Source: Streptomyces piniterrae (GTDB taxonomy: Bacteria > Actinomycetota > Actinomycetes > Streptomycetales > Streptomycetaceae). From it: DNA of 64,000 nucleotides. The stretch is taken from positions 620,001-684,000 of the forward strand of contig NZ_SUMB01000002.1 in the NCBI RefSeq assembly GCF_005048155.1, read 5' to 3'. Positions 53,548 to 63,675 of the stretch are shown in pieces. The translations under genes were made by a program, and so were the position numbers. Numbering within the stretch: the stretch's first letter is position 1; each line of letters begins with the position of its first letter. The notes beneath the pieces are model-generated. The model made no database searches and was not told where the DNA came from. It was given only the letters and a program-made list of their open reading frames with translations.

Positions 53548-54633
53548 ATGAGCTCCATGAGCAAGCTGACGACCGCATCGAGCCGACGACAGTTCCTCAC
53601 CCTGCTGGGCCTCTCGGCGGTAGCGGTCAGCTGCGGCACCGGGGGCGGCGGCTCGGCCAAGGACCAGAGCAAGACCCTGCGATACCAGGGCTGGGCGGGG
53701 TCCGTCATCCTGCCCGAACTGGCCGAGGACCTCGGCTTCCTGGAGGACGTGAAGCTGAAGTGGGTCGGCAACACGATCAGCGGGCCGCAGGACATCCAGT
53801 CGGCGGCCACCGGACAGGTCGACTTCGGCGGCGCGTTCAACGGAGCCGTCGTCAAACTCGCTGCGAGGAAGGCGCCCATCACGGCCGTCGTCAGCTACTA
53901 CGGCGTCGACAAGGCCGCCTACAACGGCTTCTACGTCCTCAAGGACAGCCCGATCCGTTCGGCCCGTGACCTGATCGGCCAGAAGGTCGGGATGAACACC
54001 CTCGGCGCGCACTCCGAGGCGATGCTTGACATCTACCTGCAACGCCACGGCCTGTCGCAGGCGGACATCAAGAAGGTCGAGCCGTTGGTGGTGCCCCCGG
54101 TCAACACCGAGCAGTCGCTGCGGCAGAAGCAGATCCAGGTGGGTGTCCTCGGCGACATCCTGCGCGACAAGGCCCTGCAGACCGGCGGGATCAGGCCGCT
54201 GTTCACCGACCACCAGCTGCTCGGCGACTTCTCCGCCGGCACGTACGTGGTGAACAACCGATTCCTGAAGGAGAACCCCGACACCACGCGCACCTTCGTC
54301 ACGGGCATCGCACGCGCCATCGAGTGGGCCCGCGCCACACCGCGCGAAGAGGTCATCGAGCGGCTGATCGAGATCGTCAAGAAGCGTGGCCGCAACGAGG
54401 ACACCGGTCCGCTGAAGTACTGGAAGTCCTTCGGCGTCGCCGAGACCGCCGGACGCATCACCGACAAGGACCTCGAGCTCTGGATCGACTGGCTCGCCAA
54501 ACGCGGTGACATCGAGAAGGGCCAGGTCAAGGCGTCGGATCTCTACACCAACGAGTTCAACGAGTACAGCCGGAAGGACAAGCAGAAGAACAAGCCGTCC
54601 GCGGCCAAGCAGACCTCCAAGAGCGGGAGCTGA
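53548..54633 (+). CDS. Tat-type substrate-binding lipoprotein, sulfonate ABC transporter
   Basis: The product is 361 residues. The Tat motif SRRQFL (R13, R14) is followed by a lipobox ending AVSC (C29), so folded export and lipid anchoring are likely. The SsuA/TauA-like fold shows YQGWAGSVILPELAEDLGFLED, QDIQSAATGQVDFGGAFNGA, SARDLIGQKVGMNTLGAHSE and LGDFSAGTYVVNNRFLKENP. The ATG at 53548 has AGGA seven bases upstream. It is the first structural gene after the leader peptide. Confidence 0.92.
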   Translation: MSSMSKLTTASSRRQFLTLLGLSAVAVSCGTGGGGSAKDQSKTLRYQGWAGSVILPELAEDLGFLEDVKLKWVGNTISGPQDIQSAATGQVDFGGAFNGAVVKLAARKAPITAVVSYYGVDKAAYNGFYVLKDSPIRSARDLIGQKVGMNTLGAHSEAMLDIYLQRHGLSQADIKKVEPLVVPPVNTEQSLRQKQIQVGVLGDILRDKALQTGGIRPLFTDHQLLGDFSAGTYVVNNRFLKENPDTTRTFVTGIARAIEWARATPREEVIERLIEIVKKRGRNEDTGPLKYWKSFGVAETAGRITDKDLELWIDWLAKRGDIEKGQVKASDLYTNEFNEYSRKDKQKNKPSAAKQTSKSGS

Positions 54634-54637
54634 CCCC

Positions 54638-55489
54638 ATGTCAGAAGCCACCACACCCAAGATCGAGTTCGATCAGGTGCGCAAGACCTTTCCCGCCAAG
54701 AAGGGGAGGGCCCAGCGCCGTGGATCGGCCTACGGGGACGGCGAGTTCACCGCCCTGGACGGTGTCGACCTGCGGATCGACGCGGGGGAGTTCGTCGTCG
54801 TGGTCGGCCCCAGCGGATGCGGCAAGTCCACCCTCCTGGACCTGCTGGGCGGACTCGCCCGGCCGACCGGCGGACAAATCCTCCTGGACGGGGAACCGGT
54901 GACCGGGCCCGGCCTGGACCGCGGCATCGTCTTCCAGCAGTACGCCCTGCTGCCCTGGCGCACCGCCCTGGGCAACGTCGAGTTCGGCCTGGAGGCGACC
55001 GGCGTGCCACGGCGCGAGCGCACCGCGCGTGCCCGCGAGTACCTGGACCTGGTCGGGCTCTCCGGATTCGAGAACCGTCACCCGCACGAGCTGTCCGGCG
55101 GCATGCGCCAGCGCGTGGCCATCGCCCGCTCGCTCGCCTACGACCCCGACGTCCTGCTGATGGACGAGCCGTTCGCCGCGCTGGACGCGCAGACCAGGGA
55201 GTCGCTCCAGGACGAGCTGCTGCGCATCTGGGAGCGCACCGGAAAGACCGTCGTCTTCATCACCCACGGCATCGAGGAGGCCGTCTACCTGGGCCAGCGG
55301 GTGGCCGTCATGACCTCCAGGCCCGGCCGCATCAAGCAGGTCGTACCCATCCACTTCGACTCCCGTACGGAGACGGACGACCTGCGGTCCAGCCCCGAGT
55401 TCGCACGGTACCGGCACGAGATCTGGACGCTCCTGCACGACGAGGTGACCAGGGCCCAGCTGCTGGAGAAGGAGGAGGTCTCCGTATGA
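54638..55489 (+). CDS. ABC transporter ATPase, SsuB/TauB type
   Basis: The product is 283 residues. Walker A is GPSGCGKST, then IVFQQYALLPWRTALGNVEFG, signature LSGGMRQRVAIARSL, Walker B VLLMDEPFAALD and switch FITHGIEEA. An extra basic segment (AKKGRAQRRGSAYGDGEF) sits near the N-terminus. It is four bases after the binding-protein stop and overlaps the permease start by four bases. Confidence 0.94.
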   Translation: MSEATTPKIEFDQVRKTFPAKKGRAQRRGSAYGDGEFTALDGVDLRIDAGEFVVVVGPSGCGKSTLLDLLGGLARPTGGQILLDGEPVTGPGLDRGIVFQQYALLPWRTALGNVEFGLEATGVPRRERTARAREYLDLVGLSGFENRHPHELSGGMRQRVAIARSLAYDPDVLLMDEPFAALDAQTRESLQDELLRIWERTGKTVVFITHGIEEAVYLGQRVAVMTSRPGRIKQVVPIHFDSRTETDDLRSSPEFARYRHEIWTLLHDEVTRAQLLEKEEVSV

Positions 55490-56394
55490 GCCTCGTAAGC
55501 GGTTCGCGCACTCGGAGCAAGCCCGAGGAGGAACTCAAGCCCCAGCCGTCCACCGAGAAGCCCGCACCGGTCCTGGCCATCGCGCTGCGCAAGTCACGGC
55601 TCCACCGCGCTTCCGTGCTGCCCCGCATCCTGCGCGCGGTGCTGACCGCCGCCACCAAGTCGGCGGCGATCGTCGCCCTGCTGCTCGCGTGGGAGCTGGC
55701 GCCCCGCTTCGGCTTCGTGGACCGGACCTTCCTGCCGCCCTTCAGCGAGGTCGCCCAGGCATGGTGGGAACTCGTGGCCAACGGGCAGCTCGCCGACAAC
55801 GCCCAGGCGAGCCTGGTGCGTTCGTTCAGCGGATTCGGCATAGCCGTCGGCGTGTCCGTACCGCTGGGCCTGCTCATCGGTTGGTACCGGCCCGTTGCCG
55901 ATCTCCTCAACCCCCTGCTGCAGGTCTTCCTCAACACCGCGGCCCTGGCCCTGCTGCCGGTGTTCGTACTGCTCCTCGGCATCGGCGAGACGTCGAAGAT
56001 CTCCATCGTGGTGTACGCGTGCGCGTGGCCGATCCTGTTCAACACCATCAGCGCGGTACGCACCGTCGACCCCACCCTGCTGAGGTTGGCGAAGTCCATG
56101 GACCTGTCGGCGCCGAGGCTGTTCCAGAAGGTGATCCTGCCCGCCTCGGTGCCGACGATCTTCACCGGAATCCGGCTGGCCGGGGCGATCTCCATCGTCG
56201 TCCTGGTCGCCGCCGAGATGATCGGCGCCAAGGCCGGCCTCGGCTATCTGATCAACGCGTCCCAGTACAACTTCGCCATTCCGCAGATGTATGCGGGCAT
56301 CGTCACGATCTCCGTCATCGGCGTGGCCTTCAACCAGCTGCTGGTGACCGTGGAGAAGCGGCTCAGCGCGTGGCGCGTCCCCGTGACGAGCTGA
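55486..56394 (+). CDS. ABC transporter permease, SsuC/TauC type
   Basis: The product is 302 residues with six predicted helices after a 40-residue cytoplasmic N-terminus. The EAA-type loop is LLRLAKSMDLSAPRLFQKVILPASVPTIFTGIRL. It forms the channel for the neighbouring binding protein and ATPase. The ATG overlaps the ATPase stop by four bases. The monooxygenase gene follows after 43 bases. Confidence 0.93.
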   Translation: MSLVSGSRTRSKPEEELKPQPSTEKPAPVLAIALRKSRLHRASVLPRILRAVLTAATKSAAIVALLLAWELAPRFGFVDRTFLPPFSEVAQAWWELVANGQLADNAQASLVRSFSGFGIAVGVSVPLGLLIGWYRPVADLLNPLLQVFLNTAALALLPVFVLLLGIGETSKISIVVYACAWPILFNTISAVRTVDPTLLRLAKSMDLSAPRLFQKVILPASVPTIFTGIRLAGAISIVVLVAAEMIGAKAGLGYLINASQYNFAIPQMYAGIVTISVIGVAFNQLLVTVEKRLSAWRVPVTS

Positions 56395-56437
56395 CGTCCC
56401 TAACCGTCCCCGCGCAAGGAACCCGGAAGGACTCTCC

Positions 56438-57805
56438 ATGCCCGCAACCAGCACTCCTCGCCCCCGCCGCCTTCATCTCAACGCCTTCCTGATGAACGCC
56501 GGCCACCACGACGCCGCCTGGCGACATCCGCGTACCCAGCCCGAACGCGTCACCGACCTGCGCTACTTCCAACACCTCGCGCAGACCGCCGAACGCGGCA
56601 AGCTCGACTCCATCTTCTTCGCCGACGGCCTGGCCCTGTGGGGCAAGGTCAAACACAACGCGCTCGGCGGTTTCGAACCGCTCACACTGCTGTCCGCCCT
56701 GGCGACGGTCACCGAACGCATCGGCCTGATCGCCACCGTCTCCACCACCTTCAACGAGCCCTTCCACACCGCCCGGAAGTTCGCCTCCCTCGACCACCTC
56801 AGCGGCGGGCGCGCCGGCTGGAACATCGTCACCTCCGGCACGGCCGACGAGGCCCGCAACTTCGGCCAGGACGAGCACCTCGAACACAGCCTGCGCTACG
56901 ACCGGGCGCGGGAATTCCTCGAGGTCGCCACCAAGCTGTGGGACAGCTGGGAGGACGACGCGATCCTGCTCGACCGTACGCGCGGGATCTACGTGGACGA
57001 CGAGAAGGTGCGGCCCATCGACCACTGGGGGGAGCACTTCGTCGTACAGGGCCCGCTCAACGTGCCGCGCAGCCCGCAGGGTTACCCGCTGCTGGTGCAG
57101 GCCGGGTCGTCCGAGGACGGAAAGGAGTTCGCCGCCCAGTACGCCGAGGCCGTGTTCACCGCACAGCAGAGCCTCGCCGACGGGCAGTCCTTCTACAAGG
57201 ACGTGAAGAACCGCCTCCCCCGCCACGGACGTTCCGAGGACGACCTGAAGATCCTGCCCGGGATCTGCCCGGTCATCGGCTCGACGGAGGCGGAGGCCCG
57301 CGCCCTTGAACAGGAGCTGACCGACCTCCAGGTGCCGGAGTACGGACTCGCCCAGTTGTCGGGGATGCTCGGCACCGACCTGACCGGGCTGCCGCTGGAC
57401 GGGCCGCTGCCCGAGCTGCCCGAGGAGCGGGACATCAACGGCAACAAGAGCCGATTCACGCTGGTCGCCGAACTGGCCCGGCGCGACGGACTGACCCTGC
57501 GCGAACTCATCGCACGCCTCGGCGGCGGGCGCGGCCACCGGGTGTTCGCCGGGACGCCGGACCAGATCGCCGACCAGCTCGAAGAGTGGTTCACACAGGG
57601 CGCCGCCGACGGCTTCAACGTCATGCCGCCGCATCTGCCGGGCGGCCTGGAGGACTTCGTCGACCACGTCGTGCCGATCCTCCAGGACCGGGGCCTGTTC
57701 CGCACCGAGTACACCGGACGCACCCTGCGCGAGCACTACGGCCTGCCCCGCCCCGAAGGCCGGCTCGCCCCCTCCGCCACCGCCGCCGAGGGACAGCCGG
57801 CATGA
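56438..57805 (+). CDS. NtaA/DszA-family FMN-dependent monooxygenase, paralogue 4
   Basis: The product is 455 residues. Landmarks are YFQHLAQTAERGKLDSIFFADGLAL, STTFNEPFHTARKFASLDHLSGGRAGWNIVTSG, WGEHFVVQGPLNVPRSPQGYP and GGLEDFVDHVVPILQDRGLFR. It is the same family as paralogue 2 but clearly diverged, and a reduced-flavin partner is needed. The stop overlaps the flavoprotein start by four bases, so the monooxygenase and the flavoprotein/ferredoxin pair are co-translated. That suggests a direct functional link. Confidence 0.92.
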   Translation: MPATSTPRPRRLHLNAFLMNAGHHDAAWRHPRTQPERVTDLRYFQHLAQTAERGKLDSIFFADGLALWGKVKHNALGGFEPLTLLSALATVTERIGLIATVSTTFNEPFHTARKFASLDHLSGGRAGWNIVTSGTADEARNFGQDEHLEHSLRYDRAREFLEVATKLWDSWEDDAILLDRTRGIYVDDEKVRPIDHWGEHFVVQGPLNVPRSPQGYPLLVQAGSSEDGKEFAAQYAEAVFTAQQSLADGQSFYKDVKNRLPRHGRSEDDLKILPGICPVIGSTEAEARALEQELTDLQVPEYGLAQLSGMLGTDLTGLPLDGPLPELPEERDINGNKSRFTLVAELARRDGLTLRELIARLGGGRGHRVFAGTPDQIADQLEEWFTQGAADGFNVMPPHLPGGLEDFVDHVVPILQDRGLFRTEYTGRTLREHYGLPRPEGRLAPSATAAEGQPA

Positions 57806-59394
57806 CCGGCCTCGACCTCACCACGGACGTCCTTGTGGTCGGCGGCGGCCCCGCCGCCACCTGGGCGGCGCTCAAGTCGGCCCAGGCCGGAGCGGATGTC
57901 GTTCTCGCCGACAAGGGCTACTGCGGCACCAGCGGCGCGACCGCGTCGGGCGGCACCGGCGTCTGGTACGTCCCGCCGGACCCCGTCGCGCGCGAGGCGG
58001 CCATGACCAGCCGGGAGAAGCTCGGTGGATACCTCGACGACCGCCGCTGGAAGGAACGCGTCCTGGACCAGACGTACGCGGGCATGAACGAACTGGCCGC
58101 GGCGGGCCGGTACCCCTTCCCCACCGGGCCGGACGGCACCCAGCTCAGAAACGGCCTCCAGGGGCCCGAGTACATGCGCCGGATGCGCATTCGCGTCCAG
58201 CGGGCCGGCGCGCGCGTCCTCGACCACAGTCCGGTCACCGAGCTGTTGACGGACCCGTCCGGAGCGGTCGCCGGGGCCCGCGGCTACCGGCGGCAGGCGG
58301 GTGAGGCCTACCGGGTGCGGGCGGGCGCCGTGGTCCTGGCGACCGGCGGCTGCGCGTTCCTCAGCGGAGCGCTCGGCTGCAACGTGAACACCGGAGACGG
58401 TGCCCTGTTCGCCGCCGAGACGGGTGCCGAGCTGTCCGGCATGGAGTTCTCCAACGCCTACGGCATCGCCCCCGAGGGCACCTCGGTCACCAAGACCGCC
58501 TTCTACTCGTTCGCGACCTTCTACCACGAGGACGGGACCGTCCTGGAAGGCGCGGCGAGCCAGGGCGGCCGGTCGGTGATCGCCCGCGCTCTGCTGCACG
58601 AGAAGGTGTACTGCCGCCTCGACCGTGCCGACGCCTCTGCCCGGCGCGGAATGCGGCTGGCCCAGCCGAACTTCTTCCTCACCTTCGACCGGCTCGGCAT
58701 CGATCCGTTCACCGACCGGTTCGCGATCACACTGCTCGCCGAGGGCACGGTGCGGGGCACCGGTGGCATCCGCCTCACCGATGACGACTGCTCCACCACC
58801 GTCCCCGGGCTGTACGCGGCCGGGGACGCCGCCACCCGCGAGCTGATCTGCGGTGGCTTCACCGGGGGCGGCAGCCACAACGCCGCCTGGGCCATCTCGT
58901 CGGGCATCTGGGCGGGCCAGGGGGCGGCACGGTACGCGCTGTCGTCCGGGCGCCGGGCCGGCACCCGCCGACTCACGCCGACCGGCGGGGCGGGTCTCCG
59001 GCCGACCCGGACACCGGGCCCGGCAGCCGCCCACCGCGAGGTGATCGCGGCGGTGCAGGCCGAGATCCTGCCGTACGAGAAGAACTACCTGCGCCACGGC
59101 ACGACCCTCACCGCCTCGCTCACCGCCCTCGACGCCACCTGGGACGAGGCCCGCTCCGCACTGCGCGGCACGGGACCGGATGTCGTACGGGCCCGCGAGG
59201 CCGCGGCGATGACCGCACACGCCCGCTGGATGTACGCCTCCGCGCTCGCCCGCACCGAGAGCCGCGGCATGGCACGGCGACTCGACTTCCCCGATCAGGA
59301 CCCCGGACAGCGCCACCGCATCGTCAGCGGCGGACTCGACGAGGTGTGGACGCGGGCCGAGCCCGTGGCCGCACTCCTGGAGGCGGCCTCGTGA
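57802..59394 (+). CDS. FAD-dependent AprA/fumarate-reductase-like flavoprotein, second copy
   Basis: The product is 530 residues. The N-terminal FAD motif is DVLVVGGGPAATWAALKSA, followed by GYCGTSGATASGGTGVWY. The C-terminal FAD motif is TTVPGLYAAGDAATRELICGG with GGGSHNAAWAISSG. A terminal helical domain (ARTESRGMARRLDFP) resembles the capping region of succinate/fumarate/APS reductase flavoproteins. There are no HEAT repeats, unlike the copy at 36789. It is coupled by four-base overlaps to the monooxygenase upstream and the ferredoxin downstream, so the two form an oxidoreductase pair of unknown substrate. Confidence 0.87.
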   Translation: MTGLDLTTDVLVVGGGPAATWAALKSAQAGADVVLADKGYCGTSGATASGGTGVWYVPPDPVAREAAMTSREKLGGYLDDRRWKERVLDQTYAGMNELAAAGRYPFPTGPDGTQLRNGLQGPEYMRRMRIRVQRAGARVLDHSPVTELLTDPSGAVAGARGYRRQAGEAYRVRAGAVVLATGGCAFLSGALGCNVNTGDGALFAAETGAELSGMEFSNAYGIAPEGTSVTKTAFYSFATFYHEDGTVLEGAASQGGRSVIARALLHEKVYCRLDRADASARRGMRLAQPNFFLTFDRLGIDPFTDRFAITLLAEGTVRGTGGIRLTDDDCSTTVPGLYAAGDAATRELICGGFTGGGSHNAAWAISSGIWAGQGAARYALSSGRRAGTRRLTPTGGAGLRPTRTPGPAAAHREVIAAVQAEILPYEKNYLRHGTTLTASLTALDATWDEARSALRGTGPDVVRAREAAAMTAHARWMYASALARTESRGMARRLDFPDQDPGQRHRIVSGGLDEVWTRAEPVAALLEAAS

Positions 59395-59759
59395 TCGAAT
59401 TCATCTCCGCCGAGCGCTGCATCGCCTGCGACAAGTGCATCAAGGTCTGCCCGACCAACGTCTTCGACCGGGGCGAGGACGGTATCCCGGTCCTGGCCCG
59501 CCACACGGACTGCCAGACGTGTTTCCAGTGCGAGGCGAACTGCCCCGCCGACGCCCTCTACGTGGCCCCGCAGTCATACCCCCTGCCCGACGAACCCGCC
59601 GTCCGGGACGAGGACGGTCTCGACCGGGCCGGCCTGCTCGGCAGCTACCGCCGCCGCATCGGCTGGGGGCAAGGCCGCACCCCCGGCGCCCGACTGGCCG
59701 TGGGACCGCCCCTCAACCCGCCCGGCGCCAACGGAACCTCCCTGCCCATCACCTCCTGA
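59391..59759 (+). CDS. 2[4Fe-4S] ferredoxin, partner of the flavoprotein
   Basis: The product is 122 residues. Cluster ligands are C10, C13, C16, C20 (CIACDKCIKVCP) and C41, C44, C47, C51 (CQTCFQCEANCP). A 65-residue Pro/Arg-rich tail follows, unlike the 75-residue ferredoxin of the minus-strand cluster. GTG 59391 overlaps the flavoprotein stop. It should pass electrons to or from the flavoprotein. Confidence 0.9.
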   Translation: MIEFISAERCIACDKCIKVCPTNVFDRGEDGIPVLARHTDCQTCFQCEANCPADALYVAPQSYPLPDEPAVRDEDGLDRAGLLGSYRRRIGWGQGRTPGARLAVGPPLNPPGANGTSLPITS

Positions 59760-59790
59760 CACGGCCGAAACCCCTGAAAGGAACCTGCAC

Positions 59791-60690
59791 ATGACCACCA
59801 GCACAGGATTCGACATCCGCCGGATCGGCGGACGCATCGGCGCCGAGATCGTCGGCGTCGACCTCTCCACCGACCTCGACCCGGCGATCGTCACCGAGAT
59901 CAACACGGCACTGCTGGAACACAAGGCGCTGGTCTTCCGCGGCCAGCAGCTGGACGACGCCGGGCAGCTGCGCTTCGCCTCCCTCTTCGGCGAACTCACC
60001 ACCGCCCACCCCACCGTCCCGTCCGTGGACGGGCAGCCCAACATCCTGCCGGTCGACGGGGACGAGGGCATCCGCGCCAACCACTGGCACACCGACGTCA
60101 CCTTCGTCCGCACACCCCCGAAGGCCTCGACCCTGCGCAGCATCGTCGTCCCGCCCTACGGCGGCAACACGCTGATCGCCAACTCGGCCGGGGCCTACCG
60201 GGACCTGCCCGAGCCGCTGCGCGAGCTGGCGGACAAGCTGTGGGCGGTGCACACCAACGACTACGACTACGCCGCCCCGAAGACCGACAAGGCGGCCGAG
60301 CACCGCAAGCAGTTCGTCTCGCGCAAGTACCGCACCGCCCACCCGGTGGTACGCGTGCACCCCGAGACGGGGGAGCGAGGCCTGTTCATCGGCGGCTTCG
60401 CGCAGACCATCGAGGGCCTCGGCCCGTCCGAGTCCCGGGACCTGCTGCGTATCTTCCAGTCGTATGTGACACGCCCTGAGAACATCCTCCGGGTGGCCTG
60501 GACACCCGGTGACCTCGTCCTGTTCGACAACCGCATCACCCAGCACTACGCCCCCGACGACTACGGCGACCTGCCCCGCCTGCTGCACCGGGTGACCGTC
60601 GCCGGGGACGCTCCGGCGGGCATCGACGGCACCTCCAGCCGCGCCATCGAAGGCGATGACGCCGGCCACTACACACCCGCCGCGGCCTGA
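59791..60690 (+). CDS. TauD/AtsK-family 2-oxoglutarate dioxygenase
   Basis: The product is 299 residues. The Fe(II) ligands are H100 and D102 (NHWHTDVTF) and H252 (ITQHYAPDDYG); R267 binds 2-oxoglutarate. Members cleave taurine, other sulfonates, alkyl sulfates or related acids, releasing sulfite or sulfate. ATG 59791 follows AAAGGAA. It lies 31 bases after the ferredoxin gene and closes the operon, giving the locus an oxygenase route parallel to the flavin monooxygenases. Confidence 0.93.
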   Translation: MTTSTGFDIRRIGGRIGAEIVGVDLSTDLDPAIVTEINTALLEHKALVFRGQQLDDAGQLRFASLFGELTTAHPTVPSVDGQPNILPVDGDEGIRANHWHTDVTFVRTPPKASTLRSIVVPPYGGNTLIANSAGAYRDLPEPLRELADKLWAVHTNDYDYAAPKTDKAAEHRKQFVSRKYRTAHPVVRVHPETGERGLFIGGFAQTIEGLGPSESRDLLRIFQSYVTRPENILRVAWTPGDLVLFDNRITQHYAPDDYGDLPRLLHRVTVAGDAPAGIDGTSSRAIEGDDAGHYTPAAA

Positions 60691-60860
60691 CGCACGCGGG
60701 ACGCCCGTTGATCACTTGGCTGATCGCCTGCGCCGCCCTGGCGGAGGCGGTCAGCCAGGGCCGGCGGCCGACCCCGTTCGCGCGCACCGGCCGCGAGGAA
60801 GATGTAGCCGCACTGTGCGGGCCGGTCGGGTGAAACCGCTCCGGCTCGTAAGCTTGGGCC

Positions 60861-61529
60861 ATGGATCTGATCTTGGCGGAGGAACTCCTTCTGGTCGGCC
60901 GCGATTCCGACGGCAGAAGTCTGCTGAACAGCATCACGGCCACCCGGGGTGTCGCGGGGGCGCTGCTGATCGAGCTGGCGCTGCGGGGCGAGATCGGCGT
61001 CCGCGACGGGCGCCTGGTCGCGGACGAGTCCGCTGGCGCGGACGCGGAGCGCGCGGCGCATCCGGAACTCGACCGGCTGGTGGCCCGAATCCGGGCCGAG
61101 TCGCGTGCACGCAAGCCCAAGTGGTGGGTGGAGAAGGCCGAGTCGCGCGAGGTGAACACCCGCCTGCTCACCGGCCTCGCGCAGCGAGGGGTGCTGGCGG
61201 AGGAGCCACACCGTGTGCTGGGCCTGTTCCCGGTGCCCCGCTGGGTCGACAACGACCCGCAGCCCGCCGCCGAGGCGCGCAGGCGACTCGTGGGAGCGAT
61301 GGGGGCCGGCCCCGTCGAAGCGCGGACGGCCGCGTTGGTGGCACTGGTCGACGCCTGCGGTCTGTCCCGGCGCCTCTTCCCTGATGTGCCCGCCGCCGGC
61401 CGCAAGGCCCGGATCAAGGAGCTGTCGAAGGGCGCGTGGGCCGCGACAGCGGTGCGGGACGCCGTCCGGGCCGTCCAGGGCGCGGTGGTCGTGGCGGTCA
61501 CCGTGGGCGCTGCCGCGTCTGGCAGTTAG
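60861..61529 (+). CDS. GPP34 (Golgi phosphoprotein 3)-family protein
   Basis: The product is 222 residues, all-helical and soluble: MDLILAEELLLVGRDSDGRS, ALLIELALRGEIGVRDGRLV, KPKWWVEKAESREVNTRLL and LFPVPRWVDNDPQPAAEARRRL are typical of the GPP34 domain. Actinobacterial members are thought to bind membrane lipid headgroups; the role is unknown. The ATG at 60861 lies 170 bases after the TauD gene, with no feature recognised between. The stop is 23 bases from the convergent permease stop. Confidence 0.9.
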   Translation: MDLILAEELLLVGRDSDGRSLLNSITATRGVAGALLIELALRGEIGVRDGRLVADESAGADAERAAHPELDRLVARIRAESRARKPKWWVEKAESREVNTRLLTGLAQRGVLAEEPHRVLGLFPVPRWVDNDPQPAAEARRRLVGAMGAGPVEARTAALVALVDACGLSRRLFPDVPAAGRKARIKELSKGAWAATAVRDAVRAVQGAVVVAVTVGAAASGS

Positions 61530-61552
61530 TGCGTCGATGCCGTGCCGTCGGC

Positions 61553-63523
61553 TCAACCGACATGCACGCGTGGGCGGCGCTCGCGGTCGGGTTCCGCTTC
61601 GCGGAGGACTTCGCGGGTGACGGGGGCGACTTCGCCCTGGCCGAAGAGGAAGAAGCGCAGGAACTGCGCCAGGGGGTTGCCCTCGGTCCACTCGAAGTAG
61701 ATGTGCGGCCGCTGCCCGGTCTCGTCGCGTACGTGCAGGAGCAGCGCGGCCAGGGCGTTGGAGACGGTGGAGCTCTCCAGGCGGAGCACGCGGTAGCGGC
61801 CGTGCTGCACTTCACCGCGTACCCGCAGTTCGCTCTCGAATTCGGAGGGATCGCCGAGGGTGACCTCGACGAAGATGCAGTCCTCCGACGTCGGCAGGTC
61901 GTTGTCGGTGCGAATCTGCTGGAGCTTGTCGCGGTACTCGGCCACATCGCGCGCGTCGGGTTCGTTGGCGATGAAGCGGATCTTGCGGTGGGCGGTATCG
62001 CGTACAAAGCGTTCGGCCATCTCGTCCAGCACCACGCTGGTGACGCGCAGCTCGAAGGCGCGGGCCAGGCGGGAGAGGAAGGAGACGAGGATGATGCCGG
62101 CGATGAAGCAGGCACCGATCTTCACACCGTCGGGCCGCTCGATGATGTTCGCCACGGTGGTGTAGAGGAAGACCAGGGCGATGACCGCGAAGCTGATCGT
62201 CCAGCCGTGCTGGCGGGCGCGGCGTGCGGCGATGGTGACGGCGATGGCGGCGGAGCTGATGAGGACCAGGACGCCGGTGGCGTAGGCGCCGCCCTGGGCG
62301 TCCACGTCGGCGTTGAAGATCCAGGTCACCAGGAACGCGACGAGGGTGAAGACCAGCACCATCGGGCGCACGGCTCGTGCCCAGTGGGGCGCCATGCCGT
62401 AGCGCGGCAGGTACTGCGGCATGAGATTGAGCAGACCGGCCATGGCGGAGGCGCCGGCGAACCACAGGATGGCGATGGTGGAGATGTCGTAGACGGTGCC
62501 GAAGGCGGAGCCCAGATACTCATGCGCCAGATAGGCCAGCGCGCGCCCGTTGGCCTCCCCGCCCGGCTTGAACGCGTCCGCCGGGATGAGCAGGGTGGTC
62601 ACGAAGCTGGTGAGGATCAGGAAAACACTCATGATCACGGCGGCGGTGGTGAGCAGCTTTCTCGCGCCCCGGATCCGCCCGGTGGGACGCTCCTCGGTGT
62701 CGCCGGTGTCGCCTTCGATATGCGGCATCACCGCGACACCGGTCTCGAAGCCGGAAAGGCCCAGCGCCAGCTTCGGGAACACGAGCAGGGCAACTCCGAC
62801 CATCGCCAGCGCGTTGCCGTGCTCGGTGGTCAGCGCCTGGGACCAGTCGGTGATGACATGCGGAGCGGAGCCCACATGCCACAGCCCGGCGACGACCACC
62901 GCCACGTTGAGTACGAGGTAGAGGCCGACGAGCGCCACCGCCACCCCGATCGCCTCCAGGAACCCCTTGAGGAAGACCGCGCCGAGCAGGGCCACCAGGA
63001 CGAGCGTGATGAGCATCTGCCGGCCGTGCAGGGCGCTGCTGACATGCGGGTTCTCCACCAGGTGGGTGGACGCGTCGGCCGCCGACAGGGTGATCGTGAT
63101 GAGGAAGTCGGTGGCCGCGAACCCCAGGAGGGTCAGCACGAACAGCTTGCCCTGCCAGAAGGACAGCAGCCGCTCCAGCATCGCGATCGACCCCTGGCCG
63201 TGCGGGCTCTCCTTCGCCACCCGCCGGTAGACCGGCAGCGCGCCGGCCAGCGTCACGATGACCAGCACGATGGTGGCGACCGGCGACAGCAGCCCCGCGG
63301 CCAGGGCGGCGATACCCGGCTGATAGCCGAGGGTGGAGAAGTAGTCCACACCGGTCAGGCACATCACCCGCCACCACCGCTGCCCCTCATGGGCGCCCTG
63401 CGGTCCGGCATGCGGTCCGGGGCGGCGCTTGGCCATGTCGGCCAGGCCCTCCAGCATCCAGGCGCGCAAACGATGCCGCACCGCGGCCCCGGGCGACGGA
63501 CCGGCAGGGGCGGAGGCGGCCAT
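61553..63523 (-). CDS. APC-superfamily amino-acid/cation permease with cytoplasmic C-domain
   Basis: The product is 656 residues. About 12 helices (residues 55-480), starting with [25 protein letters not shown], are followed by a soluble domain of about 180 residues ([58 protein letters not shown] in outline). The layout fits COG0531-type APC transporters, some of which carry potassium or amino acids. ATG 63523 has AGGAG six bases upstream; an upstream ATG in the long frame lacks a site. The 152-base gap to the next gene shows no riboswitch that I can identify. Confidence 0.88.
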   Translation of the reverse strand: MAASAPAGPSPGAAVRHRLRAWMLEGLADMAKRRPGPHAGPQGAHEGQRWWRVMCLTGVDYFSTLGYQPGIAALAAGLLSPVATIVLVIVTLAGALPVYRRVAKESPHGQGSIAMLERLLSFWQGKLFVLTLLGFAATDFLITITLSAADASTHLVENPHVSSALHGRQMLITLVLVALLGAVFLKGFLEAIGVAVALVGLYLVLNVAVVVAGLWHVGSAPHVITDWSQALTTEHGNALAMVGVALLVFPKLALGLSGFETGVAVMPHIEGDTGDTEERPTGRIRGARKLLTTAAVIMSVFLILTSFVTTLLIPADAFKPGGEANGRALAYLAHEYLGSAFGTVYDISTIAILWFAGASAMAGLLNLMPQYLPRYGMAPHWARAVRPMVLVFTLVAFLVTWIFNADVDAQGGAYATGVLVLISSAAIAVTIAARRARQHGWTISFAVIALVFLYTTVANIIERPDGVKIGACFIAGIILVSFLSRLARAFELRVTSVVLDEMAERFVRDTAHRKIRFIANEPDARDVAEYRDKLQQIRTDNDLPTSEDCIFVEVTLGDPSEFESELRVRGEVQHGRYRVLRLESSTVSNALAALLLHVRDETGQRPHIYFEWTEGNPLAQFLRFFLFGQGEVAPVTREVLREAEPDRERRPRVHVG

Positions 63524-63675
63524 CGTGTGCTCCTGTCGTACCGCGAAAAGATCCAGCCATCGAGGAGACGGCCAGGTCAGGGTACGCATCCGGAGTGGAT
63601 TCGCCTTGGTGTTCGTGACTTCGGCGGCCGTGTGTCCCCGGATGGATGGCGATGGCGACTGCACTCGGGTGGTGC

